Counted from the stretch's first letter, positions 48,229 to 60,900 are shown. The stretch is 64,000 nucleotides of DNA from Todiramphus chloris collaris (GCA_025345505.1 JANVCC010000011.1:4049808-4113807); one strand, 5' to 3'. Translations and numbers: made by a program. The notes: generated by a model from the letters alone, not told the origin.

Positions 48229-51200
48229 AGCTATGACTTAGGACATTGTAATGTTGTACGGAAGATGGCACAAAGAGACTTAAAATTCTTTACTTTCTCA
48301 TGGTATCTTTGATTTTTTTTCCCTCCATGTGATACATAATCATATGTTTTTGGTGACAAGGCTTAAAGACTACTTAATCCTTATTCACTACCTTTTGTTT
48401 ATTTGTTTGTTTGTTTGTTTTTTGAGTGTGTCAGTACAGCTTCCCTATGTCTCCATTATCCTTGGAGACTGCAATGACTTCGCAATGACTTGCAGAAATA
48501 CACTTGGAAGTTCACACTGCAGCAGACAGCTCTAGAGTAGAGAGCTCTATTTCTGTAGAAAGCAAGAGAAATGCGAGTTCAACAACTTGTGAAGAAGATG
48601 TAAAGTCATGGCAGCCTTTACAACTGGCTGATGAATTTTGGAAATCTTCATGAGAAAAGAGACATCATCCTACATGAATGAAGGAAGAGTGAAAGAAATT
48701 TGGAACTACAAGATTTTTGTACAAACTTTGTAGACATAAACAGCTCAGAGAATATTGAAGTCTTCTCTTACATTTAGCTTTTGTGACTTCAAAAAGGAGG
48801 AAGACACGCAGTTGCCAAGAAAATGTTATTGTTGATAATTTTGGATGATATCTTGTCAAAATTTTGCTTTACAAAAAACAAAACAAAACAAAACAAAACA
48901 ACCTGAGAACAAAATATTTTTTCTGATGATATTTTTCTGATGGCTATTTTTATGATTACATAAACTTGTAGCTCTCACAAACCCCTATCCTCTTTACAAA
49001 GAGAGCCTTTAGTTTACAAAAAGAATGGTTCTACAAAATCTGCTTAACATGAATGAAAAAAATGGATGTGTTGATGTATAGAAACTAGATTATTACCTGC
49101 AAGGACTATATTAATGTTGTTGATTGAGTTAATGGAGTACTAAAACTATAATGCAATAGAGAAGAATATATAGAAGTATATAGAAAAATTTGGATTGCTT
49201 GCTTCTATTAGTAGTCTAAAAAAAAATATTGTCATTATGATATAACACTAGTAATACAATAATAAGAAGGGATATAACTTGATAAAATTAGTAAATTTAG
49301 AAACAGAAAAATATCTATTCTTAGAAGTATTAACAAAATATATCTAATAAATTCTTTGGAAAAAAGAATGAATATATACACTCAGCACATTAAAAACCCC
49401 ACATAAGTAGAGTTCCTTGTAGTTTCCCTCAAGACTATGTTTAATAAATCAGACTGTAAATATGAATGTAGTTAATGTGGTTATTGTGATTTTGTCCTCA
49501 TTTTCTCCATTTTATATCTTTGCTGGATACATTACATTTTATTTTATACAAAAGTATTCCTAGACTGCTCATTGAAGTCACTCTGACTTCCTGTAATAAC
49601 TTCCACATAACTGGTTAGACATTCATTTTCTTAAGTAGTAAGTGCTTAATTAGCTTTATCTAATCTAAATGTAATCAGACAGTCAACAGAGCAGAGGACT
49701 GTTTTAACCAAAAGGTCTCCTAAAGAATAGATTATCTGTGCTTCAGCAGCAGTTTCATTAGGTTTGTCAAGAGAAGATTTCTTAGTGTGGAAATGGACTT
49801 CTAGTTAGGGAAGAAAATTAGAAAAAACTTATTTTAAAAGTGGTCTGTCATGAGATTAGAAAATAAGATTCCTTGAGCTGATGTATGGCTACAGTCACAG
49901 CCAAGGAAACTGTTACAGAAGTTGCAATTCCGTTTCCTGTAGGCAGAGCAAGTAATTTAAAGTGTCTTTGATACTGGTATTACTTGTAAGTGTTTTGTGT
50001 CTTTGGTACGATGAAGCTTTTTTTCTCTAGTATGCATTTCTAGAGAAAAAAAAAAAAAAAAAATCCCTTATTTTAGAAAAAAAAAAATTTTTTTAAAAAA
50101 TAAAAAATTAAAAAAAAAAAAAAAAAAAAAAAATCCCTTATTCTAGTAGAATTCCATTTCACTAGGACTAGTGGAACTTTTTAAGCTCTAGCTGCTTAAT
50201 GACTATGTTATAAAAAGAAAACTCCCAGTTAAAGTGGAGTAGTAGATCCTAATACAGGAAAACAACAGACCCATCTACTGATAATACCGAAGGTGGCAGA
50301 CATGGTAATCTGAGCAGGTCAAGAAACAAGGCTGTCTCAACCATGTTAAATTGTTACAATTATCTTTACACTGTCCTCTTTCAATGAAAGAATCATCTTT
50401 ATTGCTTACAGAATTGAAAATATATGGGAAGGCAGTTGACCAAAAAATGATGCTTGTATTAAATTGCATCCCATTGAATCTAATACAACAAGAACACATA
50501 AACTGAGCAAAAATGAGTTCTGGTGTAATGCATCTGTTATTCCTTGCTCTGTAAGAACATAAAGCAAATTTGTATTTGACAGTACATCCTATGTTCTGTC
50601 ATGAACCTCCCAAAGTGTTCAGCTGAGACAACCAACTAAATGCTTCTATAGTTCTTGAATAGATAAGACCTGAATTTCTGAATGCAAAACTTCCAGTTCT
50701 GATGGCACTTGGCAGGCATAACTGAATCTACTTTTTTTCCTGTCTCTCCAGGAAGGACACTTTTAGTACTGCCCATTTGTCCTGAATATTCAGTTTTTGA
50801 CATAAGTGAAAAGGGAATGAAATTTCAAAATCTTCTAAATTTCTGAAATGCTTTAGTGTCCTGTGAAATATTCATTGCTGCCTTACATATGCTTGCTCAT
50901 AGTGTGTTAAGATATGAATACTGAACAATGAATCTCCAACCCTCCCTAGGATAATGTTAAATAAAATATTAACAAACTCCCTGGATTATAAATACATGAA
51001 AATAAGGAGAAATACTAATTTACTTGAAAGTGCTTTACCTGCTACTGTGCAATCATGCAGAGAACCAAGTCACTAGACTAATAGTGTGAGGGGAGGGAAT
51101 AAAATGTGAGAGCACAGGAATGTCCTTTTCAAACAAGATCAGAAGTCTGAATATTTGTGTATTGGTTTACTGTGTCAAATGGCAAATGACTGTAAAAGAG

Positions 51201-52196
51201 CCTAAGAAAAAAACACAGATATGACAAGGTTTTCACAGTATATTTCCCTAGTGATTTCAAATAATCTATAGCTTGGAGATTTTTTGAGTTAGTGCTATCT
51301 TTTATTTATTAGGTCTGGAGAGATTTCTTCTCTTATTTATGTAATTGGTTTTTCAACACATATAAACTACTAGCACAAGTTTTTTGTGGCACAGAGTTCC
51401 ACAGCTACTTTATAACTTTTTTTTTCATAATAGCACATCTGGTTTTCTTTAACCTGACTACTGCATTAGATCACCTAGATTTCATTATTTCACATCCACT
51501 TTTCATATTGGTTATGATTTCATGGTACTCTGATATGTACATACTCCATGGACTTATCCATCTGGAAAACTGTGGTCAATTTAGTCCCTTTTGACTATTT
51601 ACTACTTAAAATTGGAAGATATTCAGTACTTGGGACTGATTCGGTCCCCTTTAAATTATTTGAATTTACAAGGAGGCACAAAGCATCTTCAATGTCTGTC
51701 TCACAGATAAGTTCACTAAGGCACAAGTACTGTAAGATCACCAGACCTTCTGATCTGCAGTGTGAGTAGCTTTCCTTTGTCTTGCCTTAAAACAGTTCAT
51801 AGTGGTTAAGATACGGAAACACCTTAGCTTAAGAGACACGTTATTTCACTGTGATGATTCTTATTTAAATAAGGGACAATGAATTAAAATGTTTTTATGA
51901 CCATATTTAGATATGAGTTTAGACTAGTTCTTAGAGGAAAATCCTGACTTTAACTCATTATTCATCTTGCAGGTTCATGGAATGAAATTCAAGAGCAACA
52001 GGAATAATTTTACTGCTTTCAATCTATTGAAAAAATGTTTATCATATTTGTCTTCTTCTGTACTGTTACCTTCTTCTGTACTGATCCTAAACAGATCATT
52101 CAAATATGGACTCTTTCAATTTTGAGCCATGTGGTTAGGTGCTTATGAGATGCTTGGATTGTCTTGAAGTTTACAGGGAGAATTTACCATGGATGA
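48229..52196. other. Unique AT-rich DNA with simple repeats
   Basis: No gene or transposon recognised. Simple sequence includes TTTG units at 48394-48424, AAAAC units at 48871-48902, an A/T tract with a 70-bp duplication at 50046-50146, and an 18-bp doublet at 52052-52087. Open frames are short and unremarkable. Confidence 0.5.
50046..50146 (+). repeat. A/T tract with 70-bp tandem duplication
   Basis: An A run followed by 'tcccttattttag' at about 50064 is repeated exactly 70 bp later as an A run followed by 'tcccttattctag' at about 50134. Between them lie only A and T runs. The similarity of the two junctions points to a local duplication, such as slippage at the A runs. Confidence 0.8.
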
Positions 52197-52201
52197 TGTA
52201 G
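52197..52201 (+). repeat. Left target-site duplication of the LTR (TGTAG)
   Basis: TGTAG here matches TGTAG at 52826-52830 on the other side of the LTR. Two bases (CA) separate it from the TG terminus, so either the terminus has shifted slightly or the duplication is longer and imperfect. Confidence 0.6.
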
Positions 52202-52203
52202 CA

Positions 52204-52825
52204 TGTTGGTTTTGTCTGGGGTGGAGTTAATCTTCATAGTAGCTACTGTGGGGCTAAGTTTGGATTTGTACTGAAAACAGTGTTGATAATTCAGGAATGT
52301 TTTCACCATTGCTGAGCAGTGCTTACACAGAAACAAGGTCATTTCTACTTCTCGCCTCACCCCACCAGCGTGTAGGCTGGGGGTGCAAAAGAAGATGTGA
52401 GTGGACACAGATTGAACATGTGACTCCAACTGACCAAAAGGATATTCCAGACCATATGACTTCATGCTCAGCATTATGAAGCTGGAGGAAGAAGAAGGAA
52501 GAGAAGATGTTAGAAGTGATGATGCTTGCCTTCGCAAGTAACTCTTACATGTGATGGAGCCCTGCTTTCCTGGAGATGGCTGGACACCTGCCTGCTGATG
52601 GGAAGTGGTGAATGAATTCCTTCTTTTGCTTTGTTTTTGTATGCAGCTTTTGCTTTACCTATTAATCTGTCTTTATCTCAACCCATGAATTTTTTTTCAA
52701 TTTTACTTATCTGATTCTCTCCCCCATCCCACTGCAGGGGGACATGATGATGACTGGGGGAAAGTAAGTGAGAAGTTGTGTTGGTAGTGTGATGTTTAAT
52801 TCCTGGCTGGTGTTAAACAGTGACA
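52204..52825 (+). mobile_element. Solo LTR of an avian endogenous retrovirus
   Basis: A 622-bp LTR in plus orientation, of a family I recognise as common in bird genomes; I will not assign a library name from memory. It starts TGTTGGTTTTGTCTGG, has 'ggggtggagttaat', 'ttgctgagcagtgcttacac', 'ccccaccagcgtgtaggctg' and 'gatggagccctgctttcctg', and ends 'gctggtgttaaacagtgaca'. The TATA region near 52472 is decayed ('cattatgaag'), and the polyadenylation signal near 52661 reads ATTAAT. TGTAG occurs on both sides, at 52197-52201 and 52826-52830, which fits a 5-bp target duplication with two extra bases (CA) before the left end. There is no viral internal sequence, so this is a recombined solitary LTR. 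It could still supply promoter or enhancer motifs, but nothing shows that it does. Confidence 0.88.
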
Positions 52826-52830
52826 TGTAG
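52826..52830 (+). repeat. Right target-site duplication of the LTR (TGTAG)
   Basis: It immediately follows the CA terminus of the LTR and matches the left flank exactly over five bases. Confidence 0.6.
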
Positions 52831-53490
52831 TCATGTAAAATGTGCCACCTGCTTGAACTCAGTATGAACTTGGAGCTCTTTATCTTTACCTTGGGAAAAA
52901 TCAGAGATGTAAGATTTGAAGAGGATTAATAAATCATAGCATATTTTAATATGACAGTAGGATTTATAAACTTGATTGTTATGATAGGATTGGAGAAGCA
53001 CTTTTGTAGCCTAAATCAGATATATTTCATGAGTGAAATAAGATGGGGTAGCTGAAATCTTTCTATTTAGGAATTTTTAACATGAGTTGTACATCTGTCA
53101 TTCAATTTGTCCATTTTACTTGAGAACCCAAAGAATGGCAGATGAGTATGTAGATTTTTAGATCTACTTTGGAATGAGTCAGCTGGTTTAGAAATTATTT
53201 TAACTAAATATGATATTTAAAATAATAGTTTATAAATTAAAATACACTCCTGTAAATTTATTCAGAAGATTTATAAATCAGAACTCAGAAAAAGAAAGTT
53301 TTCCTGAAAATACTTAATGTTTAAATGTTCCTATGTTTAAAACTATCTGTCATGTTTCTCCAATCATGGTTTAGTCTGAAACAGAAATAAATTCTCTGGC
53401 AGGCTGAGCACTTCTGAAACACATATGGATTCATACCTGTTGCAACCCAAACCATGAATCCCAGCTTCAATAAAAATGAAAGTATGCATA
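52831..53490. other. Unique AT-rich DNA
   Basis: A spacer between the LTR and the next CR1 with nothing recognisable. Confidence 0.5.
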
Positions 53491-54207
53491 TGGGCTGAGC
53501 TCTATTGCATGGAGTTTAACAAAGCCAAGTGCCGGGTCATGCACTTCGGTCACAACAACCCCCAGCAACGCTACAGGCTTGGGGAGGAGTGGCTGGAGAG
53601 CTGCCTGGCAGAAAAGGACCTGGGGGTGTTGGTCAATAGCCGGCTGAACATGAGCCAGCAGTGTGCCCAGGTGGCCAAGAAGGCCAATGGCATCCTGGCA
53701 TGTATCAGAAACGGTGTGACCAGTAGGAGTAGGGAGGTGATCGTACCCCTATACTCGGCACTTGTGAGACCACACCTTGAGTACCGTGTCCAGTTTTGGT
53801 CACCACAGTACAGGAGGGACATTGAGGTGCTGGAGCGAGTGCAGAGGAGGGCAACAAAGCTGGTGAAAGGGCTGGAAAGCATGCCTTATGAGGAGCGGCT
53901 GAGGGAACTGGGTTTGTTTAGTCTGGAGAAGAGGAGGCTGAGAGGAGACCTTATCGCCCTCTACAACTACCTAAAAGGAGGTTGTAGAGAGGCTGGTGTT
54001 GGTCTCTTCTCTCAAATTAATAATGATAGGACGAGGGGGAATGGACTAAAGTTGCGTCAGGGGAAGTTTAGATTAGATATTAGGAGGAAGTTCTTCACTG
54101 AGAGGGTGGTTAGGCACTGGAACAGGCTGCCCAGGGAGGTGGTGGAGTCGCCATCCCTGGAGGTGTTTAAAGAACAATTAGATGTGGAGCTTGAGGATAT
54201 GGTGTAG
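53476..54207 (+). pseudogene. CR1 ORF2 C-terminal remnant, open for 243 codons
   Basis: An intact reading frame for the C-terminal domain of CR1 ORF2. Landmarks are [16 protein letters not shown] (about residues 14-29), [114 protein letters not shown] and [20 protein letters not shown] near the end. The first few residues (53476-53490) come from flanking DNA. The family usually has Cys where this copy has Arg in HLEYRVQF. The endonuclease and RT core are absent, so it is a truncated remnant, although it is the least damaged in the window. Confidence 0.92.
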
Positions 54208-54317
54208 TGGTTGAGAAATGCTAGGACAAAGGTTGGACTTGATGACCCTGGAGGTCCTTTCCAACCATAATGATTCTATGATTCTGTGATTCTATTCTAT
54301 GATTCTATGATTCTATT
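53491..54317 (+). mobile_element. CR1 LINE, 5'-truncated, best preserved copy
   Basis: A plus-strand CR1 whose 5' break lies at about 53491 ('tgggctgagctctattgcat'), just upstream of the 'gttcaacaaggcc' block. The 3' UTR is complete: 'ggttggacttgatgaccctg', 'gaggtcctttccaaccataa', then six or so terminal repeats of the TTCTATGA type (54271-54317), one with the common TTCTGTGA variant. Few differences from the family layout and a fully open frame make this the youngest-looking CR1 in the window. Confidence 0.96.
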
Positions 54318-57300
54318 AGTGCACTAATTTCAATTAACATTAACCAAGTTCCTGGAATACTAGGGTAGAGAGACTAAATATTCTCCGACCATTTATGCAA
54401 ACACTTCATGAGTCCATTCTTACATGGGCTTGTGGACTTCACTTATAACACATCTTCTTACCCTAGTTTGAGTATTGATTCTTTCTTATGAAAACAATGG
54501 GCCCTATTCTCTAACAACTAAAGATAAAATCTCAGCAGAATTATGATGAGGTGAGTGGCCTAAGGAGAGCTTATTTAAACATCGACTAATTATAATTAAT
54601 CTGCTGTGGCACTCTGGTCAACTCACTTTCTCTGTACTACTCTCTATCTTCTCATTTTTTATTTATTTCATCAATTTGGATAAAAAATATCTCCCTCTTC
54701 AAGGAATAAATGTCTTTCATGCATGCTTTGTCAGGACAGAAATGTTCTATACACAAAACCAAAATAAATAATTGCATTAAATAGTTCTCATCCAAATGAA
54801 CTTTGGAACAGGTCACAATCTTTGGCTGAGGAATTAGTCTGCTGCAGATAAACTCACATTCTGCAATAGCAGATAATACTTATCTGGAACAAGTTGTAAT
54901 GTCAGCCAATATTATCATTATCACACTTCAAAAATAGGAGGTAGCTGAAAGAAAGTAATTTAAAAACAAATAAACTGAACTCAAAAACTGTGGCAGCAGC
55001 CTGAAAGAGTAATTATGGGGCTTTTCAGTCAATATTGCTCTGTATATCTCATCTGGTTGATTGACCGGCAAAAATATTTTATTTACGTCTGTAATTTTTA
55101 ATTTAGAAATATTTTTCTTTCCTAATATATTTGACATTGCTTCATTTGTGTTTCAAATATATATATATATATATTCATTCATTTTTTTTTCCTTACTGAG
55201 AGTCTAATTTGGCAAAATAATTAACTGTGAACAAGGGATTAAACAGAGCATTAACTTTTCATTTTGTTAATAAGGCACAACACCTCTGTGAAGCTGCTTG
55301 TGAATAGAAGTGGGTGAAAAATAGTTTCAAACAATGATCCAGGTAGCCAGGTAACCTGTGCTCATGGTAAAATCTAAACCTGTCAGCAGACATACTGACA
55401 GCAGACAAAATGATCTAAATTTCAGTGATGCAGGTTCCCAGATTAGAGGTATCAGATATGGATTCCCATCTTTGATTAAAAGCAAAGAATTATTAAAAAA
55501 AAAAAAACAAAAACAAAAAACCAAAAACAAAAAACAAACAGCAAACCCTTTAACATTAGCTTCCCTTCCCAGTCATGCAATGTTGTTATACAAATATCTG
55601 ACATAGAATAAAGCAGTGGAGTTTTATTTCTTTGAGAATATCTGCAAAACCCCCCAATTTAAAAAAAAAAAAAAACTGATTTACTGAAATTGGCATTCTA
55701 CTAAAAAAAAAATAAAAAACCCCAAAATTAAATAAACTTACACTTACATGTTTAAATGGACCTTCCATTTAAAGCAGAATTTCAGAGCTTTTATTCTCCC
55801 TAAACTTACTTAAATAGGAAAACTGTAATAAAACTAGTACATAGTACAAGGCAACTATACCACTTTATATATAATTACCATAAAATAATATTGAAAACTG
55901 AGATATGTGTTTATTCTTGACCATCAATAGAAACCCAAATATCTACCTATATATATATATATATATATTTTTGGACTGAAACAGGGATCTCATTACCACA
56001 TGGCAATGGATGAATTGATGTCTCAAGAACTTTTTCTTATAATTCTATATAGATGTATATGAATCCCAGTCACTAGACACAAGGCAATCACCTGTGAAAT
56101 AATCTTTATCACTTAAATGAGAAAGAGAAATGCCAAGCAGTTTTTGTTTTCAAAAGGTGTCTTTAAAGGGTTAAGAGGAGACAATTATACTGCTTAATTA
56201 CTTGGAGATCTTCATATGTCTGGAAAAATAACACAGCACCTTATTTTTTTATACAATATTCTACACTGAATTGATCTGCAACACAGTAGCATTTATTAGG
56301 GTAAAATTATTGACAGAGTCCTCAACTGTATGAATGCAATTTTCATATGACATTCTGATTACTTTGGCATCACAGGTCGACCTGTTCTAATTCAGGGCTG
56401 TGTCTTCTCAGTAGTGAAAACAGGTCCTCTTCCTTTGTTATAGGGACTCAGAGAATAGAAATCTTACTGTGAGATTTTAACTGTTTACATTGTAGGCATG
56501 TAGATCTGAAACATTTGTCTAAATTCTTTCTAAAGGTAATTGAGACATTTGTAGAACACATTTTTTACTCCTCTTAAGAAGATAATTAAAACAAAACATA
56601 TAAATTGCACTTCCAATATGTCTGTTTTTCTTTCCAGCATCTGTAGAACATTCAGGTACAGATATGAACACTTAAAGGAAGGCAAGAGTACTCCATGTCC
56701 TCTGTGTGTCACTCTCTTAGTGACTTAGTTCAGTAATACATTACCAACTTCCACATCTGCCACATGGTCATGTCAGTAAGGCCCAACTGAATTTTATGAG
56801 AATTAGTACCTTTTTCTAAAGGCTAATACATATCTCAGGATAGTGGTAATGACTTTGCGGTACACATAACCAGATTTTGGCACCTGACCCACGCCAAGCA
56901 CTTTTCAAGGAGCCTTGATAGTCTGAGTTAAAAACATGGCAGAATAAGAATCAGAAAAGCAAATTCCAGGTGTATGCTAAATGCACAGGTTTATCTTCAT
57001 TTCTGTTCATAGAGGCAGCCAAATGTCTGCTCTCAATGACTGTTCCTGCACCATTTATAAAGGAGACAATTCTTGTCTCCATAATTGTAATACAGATGTA
57101 ATATTCTATGTTTGTTGATTTTCCTTAGAAGCCAAGGATTCATGAATATGGGAATATAAACCATTTTGAATAGAATATAATAAACTACAAAGTTGTATCT
57201 CTATTGATTGGGATAAGGGGTGGGAAAGGAGGCACAACTAAAAAATTTTACCTGAATGAATCATAAAAACTCAAACATCAGAGAGAATTTTTAAAATCCC

Positions 57301-57528
57301 AATTATGTAAATGAGCATGAGGACTAGCGAAAGCAAAAGAGTTATCATATGGACTAGTTTAACCCTGCAGAACTAATTTGCTTTTATTTTCTAACTTCAC
57401 AATTCTTCAGCGTCATACCTTTAAACAGACTTATCAAGACACAAGTTAAATTACTGTAAATAAAAAAACTATTGAAGAATCTACATTTTCATATTTTTCA
57501 TGCCTGTATAAAGTTTGTGCATGTGTAG
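54318..57528. other. Unique AT-rich DNA with AT and A-rich simple repeats
   Basis: No recognised gene or transposon. AT dinucleotide runs lie at 55157-55174 and 55947-55969, and A-rich tracts with C interruptions at 55495-55540 and 55660-55720. Open frames around them are low-complexity. Confidence 0.5.
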
Positions 57529-57726
57529 ACGTGTCTATTGACACAAGAAAGCAAAATACATCTCTGTGGAAAAGTAAAAGTAGTATTAGCTGTGTTTCTT
57601 TTGGTGATAGTTACTGTGACAGGATACAGAAAGATCAAATCAAACTCAGGATGCCTTTTACAAAAGGATGAAGACAAACTCCAACTCAAGAAGAAAGCAG
57701 AAAATAAAAGGACTGACATAAAGTGA
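57529..57726 (+). CDS. Candidate terminal coding exon: membrane segment plus basic tail
   Basis: This is tentative. An AG at 57527-57528, preceded by a T-rich stretch, could be a splice acceptor. From 57529 the frame is open to a TGA at 57724-57726. It encodes about 65 residues: a short lead (SKIHLCGKVK), a strongly hydrophobic segment of about 18 residues (VVLAVFLLVIVTVTGY) and a lysine-rich tail ending KRTDIK. That is the profile of the C-terminus of a single-pass membrane protein with a short cytoplasmic tail. An AATAAA lies 266 bp downstream. No start codon is needed if it is a last exon, and an in-frame stop (TAG) sits exactly at the proposed splice site. I do not recognise the protein. 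It could equally be a chance frame. Confidence 0.3.
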   Translation, partial: TCLLTQESKIHLCGKVKVVLAVFLLVIVTVTGYRKIKSNSGCLLQKDEDKLQLKKKAENKRTDIK

Positions 57727-57991
57727 TTTTTTTTTTTTTTTAACTGTTCCTTCCCTCCTTTCTCTCTCTGTTTTCTTGACAGTCAGCTTTCTTTCTCTGA
57801 TGACATTTTGGATGTTCTGTTTAAATATTTCATAAATGACACAGTTTGCTTGGAATTATTTGTAAATGTTTTTAAAACGTTTGCTTTTTAATATTTTTAG
57901 ACAAAATCCCTGATTACTACTTTCTCTTTGTGAGCAATACTGTTCCCAATATTGATTTGATGCCTTCTTTGTGTTATTTTCATTAATTATC

Positions 57992-57997
57992 AATAAA
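57992..57997 (+). promoter_or_regulatory. Possible polyadenylation signal (AATAAA)
   Basis: An AATAAA 266 bp after the stop of the candidate terminal exon, at a plausible distance for a short 3' UTR. AATAAA is frequent by chance in AT-rich DNA, so it only adds weak support. Confidence 0.25.
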
Positions 57998-60900
57998 TGT
58001 CCCAAATTATCTCAGACTGAAGAACTGAGTTTAGATCTGTCGCTTGCAATTGAGAGTCACAGAATCAGAGTCTGTAGAAGACTCTTTGAAAAATAAGATT
58101 CAACACAAACATTGCCTGTAACATATCTTGCAAAAAGTAGCATGAGAAAAGAAGATGGGGAAAACTCCCATTTTTCTAACCAGGTAAAATATAAAAATTA
58201 TCAGGGGATGTAAATAAAAATCAGTATGAATGGAGGTTTTTTTCTTCTTTCTTTTTTTTTTTTTTTCCCTGTTCACCTCAACTAAAGGTGTTAGTTGAAT
58301 GGGACTTAATCATCAAATTGCCAGGTGTAACACAAAACCACTTGCAGAGATTCATACACACCTTCAGATTATGAATGTCAGATTGCCTCAAAGATATATT
58401 GCACTGCATCTGGTTGTAGAAAGGACTTCTTACAAGCCCTACAAGGGGGAAAAGTAAGAAAACTGGGATGCAGGAAATCCCAGATAACCCCTGTTTGGTG
58501 ACAGAGCAAGTAGATGACCATTGGGTGTGCACATCATTGACATCTCTATTTTGTGACTACCTCTTCCATGGCATTTACTGAAAATGTGATTCTGAACTGT
58601 AAGCTATTTCCCAGGCAACTCATCCAAAAAGTATACTAAAATAAAATTGTTTTAGTAGATAAATCATGTTTGCTATTAACAATAACAAAATCTGTGACAA
58701 AATTCTGTCTTTCTGTCTTTTTTTAGTAGCTGCCCACAATGTGATTGAATTCATTCTGTGTGGAAATTGCATGCACAAAAATCAACAATAAAGTAGACAA
58801 ATAAATGCCACAGACAATCTAAAATGATTGTATAAGCCAGTAACCAATGAGAGATAATTTTCTACAAAATTAGTTTATGATATCTTAGTCCTAATCCTCA
58901 AAGGAAATGGAAAAAAAAATCTTGGAAAGAGGAGCTTTAGAGCAAATAATCATAACCTTGATACTAAACATAATGAATGGAATAAATATTTTTATATATG
59001 TATGTCATATTTCAATTTAACCATGTCCCTCCTTGCTAGGTATTTTCTCTTCCCCAGATACTAATTTCCATATTTGTTTTGGAGGATCTTTATTGGGGAT
59101 GTGATTGTTTCAATTTGGCGGATGCAGCACTTGCAAAATGTCTACACTGATAGGTGGAATTGTACTGTTAGGGGTTGAAATTTTGAAGGCTATGGTAATC
59201 AAAGGGAACCGATGACCTAATAAATGAGTAGGAATCTAAATATATTTTGATTGTGCTTCCAAACCTATATGAGGCTGTGGAAGAATTTGTTCTTTTGTTG
59301 TTGTTGTTGTTGTTGTTGTTGTTTTAAAGTTCCTGTGACAAGTAGCATTATATTAATCTAATGATATGGGAAGCAGATACAATTCAGTGGCAATATCCAT
59401 AAAGAAAGTATAAATGTCTTTATCTGATGTTCTGCACTGGCTTGTGAAGCACAGCTGGTGTTTTTAAGTCTTTGGTTTATTGGCTTGAAGATCAGTGACT
59501 CTCAGCATGCCCCAGGTTTCTCAGCTGCAGAGCTGAGCCCATTAGAAATTCCCACTGCATGCACACACCATGCAGTAGACCACAGAAATGAGCTGTGATG
59601 TTGTTTTGTTCTAATGGAGCAAGTGGTCCTGCAGTGGGAACTGTTCAGTGCTTATCACTATACTATATCTGTAAATTATAATCTTAGTGACAACACTGAT
59701 TTACACCTCGAAAGATAGCTCACTGAAGGGAATTGGCTCCACTTGTGGACGTGTGTTTTATTTGTTTGTTCTTCTCCTTTCAATAATGTTAAAATGCAAT
59801 GAAGTAAATTCAATAAAGGGAGATTTACTTTCTGCAAAGCTCGGTGGTCTTGCTCTTTCATTACAGGCAGTATGAAGTGTAATAAAGTCATTAGAAAATT
59901 CTCTAAAATATATGAAAATTATTTTGTATGATTTTTGAGAAAGTCTGAATTAGAAAGTCACATAAAAAAAAAGGTTCATAAACAGTAATGAAATGCAGAA
60001 TATACATATTATACTGCAAGCTTTTTTTTTTTAATTCCCAAACTTCTTTTTGACTTCTTTACATTTTTAAAAATAATGAGAACTTATCTTACAGAAAGTG
60101 TGAACACTGCGTAATTTCTCACAGCTCCCTGTGTAACATTCATATAGTGAGTATTTCCAGACAAATCCATAGTTAATCATTCTTCCTTACTCTTCTATAG
60201 AAATAAAATAAAACTTGCTTCTACATTTTACAGAAGAGAGAGAAAAAAGAACTGGGGCTATTTATCTAACACCACATATCTTTTGTCAGCGATCCATTTT
60301 TGAATGTGGGAGTGAAAACTTGTATTCTCTGACAGGATAGCAGACACCTTAAATTAAGTAAAGAAATTAAAAAAAAAAAAAATCATACATGGGCACATGG
60401 ACTTCAGAGTGAAAAGAAACACAAGCAATGTAGCTCAGTCTTTAACTATATGAAGGTGTATACTATACCATTAAATAAGAAAACTGTCATTAAGCTTTGT
60501 CATCAAGGCTACATCTCATACACAAAGATAAATGAATAACCATGAAACACATGCAATCTCTGTCTTGGTTTGCATTCTCTGCATAAGAAGTCTTTGTTAC
60601 AACTGAATACATTACGATACAAATGAACTTGTATGAATTTGCATGACATTACTGGTGTCAAAGCATGATGTTACTGGTGTCAACCACAGTTCAAAAGCAA
60701 GAGCAACCTACTTAGCTTCTCTACTTACTATTAAATGGTTAGATGTGAAGTAAATTGAAAACTAAGCTTTTTCATAGTCTTGAAAAAATAAAATCTCTAT
60801 CTGGAAATACATATGTGCTCTTCTTTAATCAACAGATTAGATATTTCTCAAACAGATGTAAACCAATGTTATTACAGCTTCATATGACAGTCTTCTGCTG

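Noticed and set aside
53571-53882. 103-codon minus-strand frame opposite the 53.5 kb CR1
   Set aside because: Antisense shadow of CR1 ORF2.
54271-54317. Octamer array considered as a separate microsatellite or CRISPR-like repeat
   Set aside because: It is the normal 3' terminus of CR1, and there are no spacers.
58056-58120. Possible minus-strand CR1 tail ('gagtcacagaatcagag')
   Set aside because: Only the first 15-20 bases resemble CR1; the rest does not follow the consensus closely enough to call.
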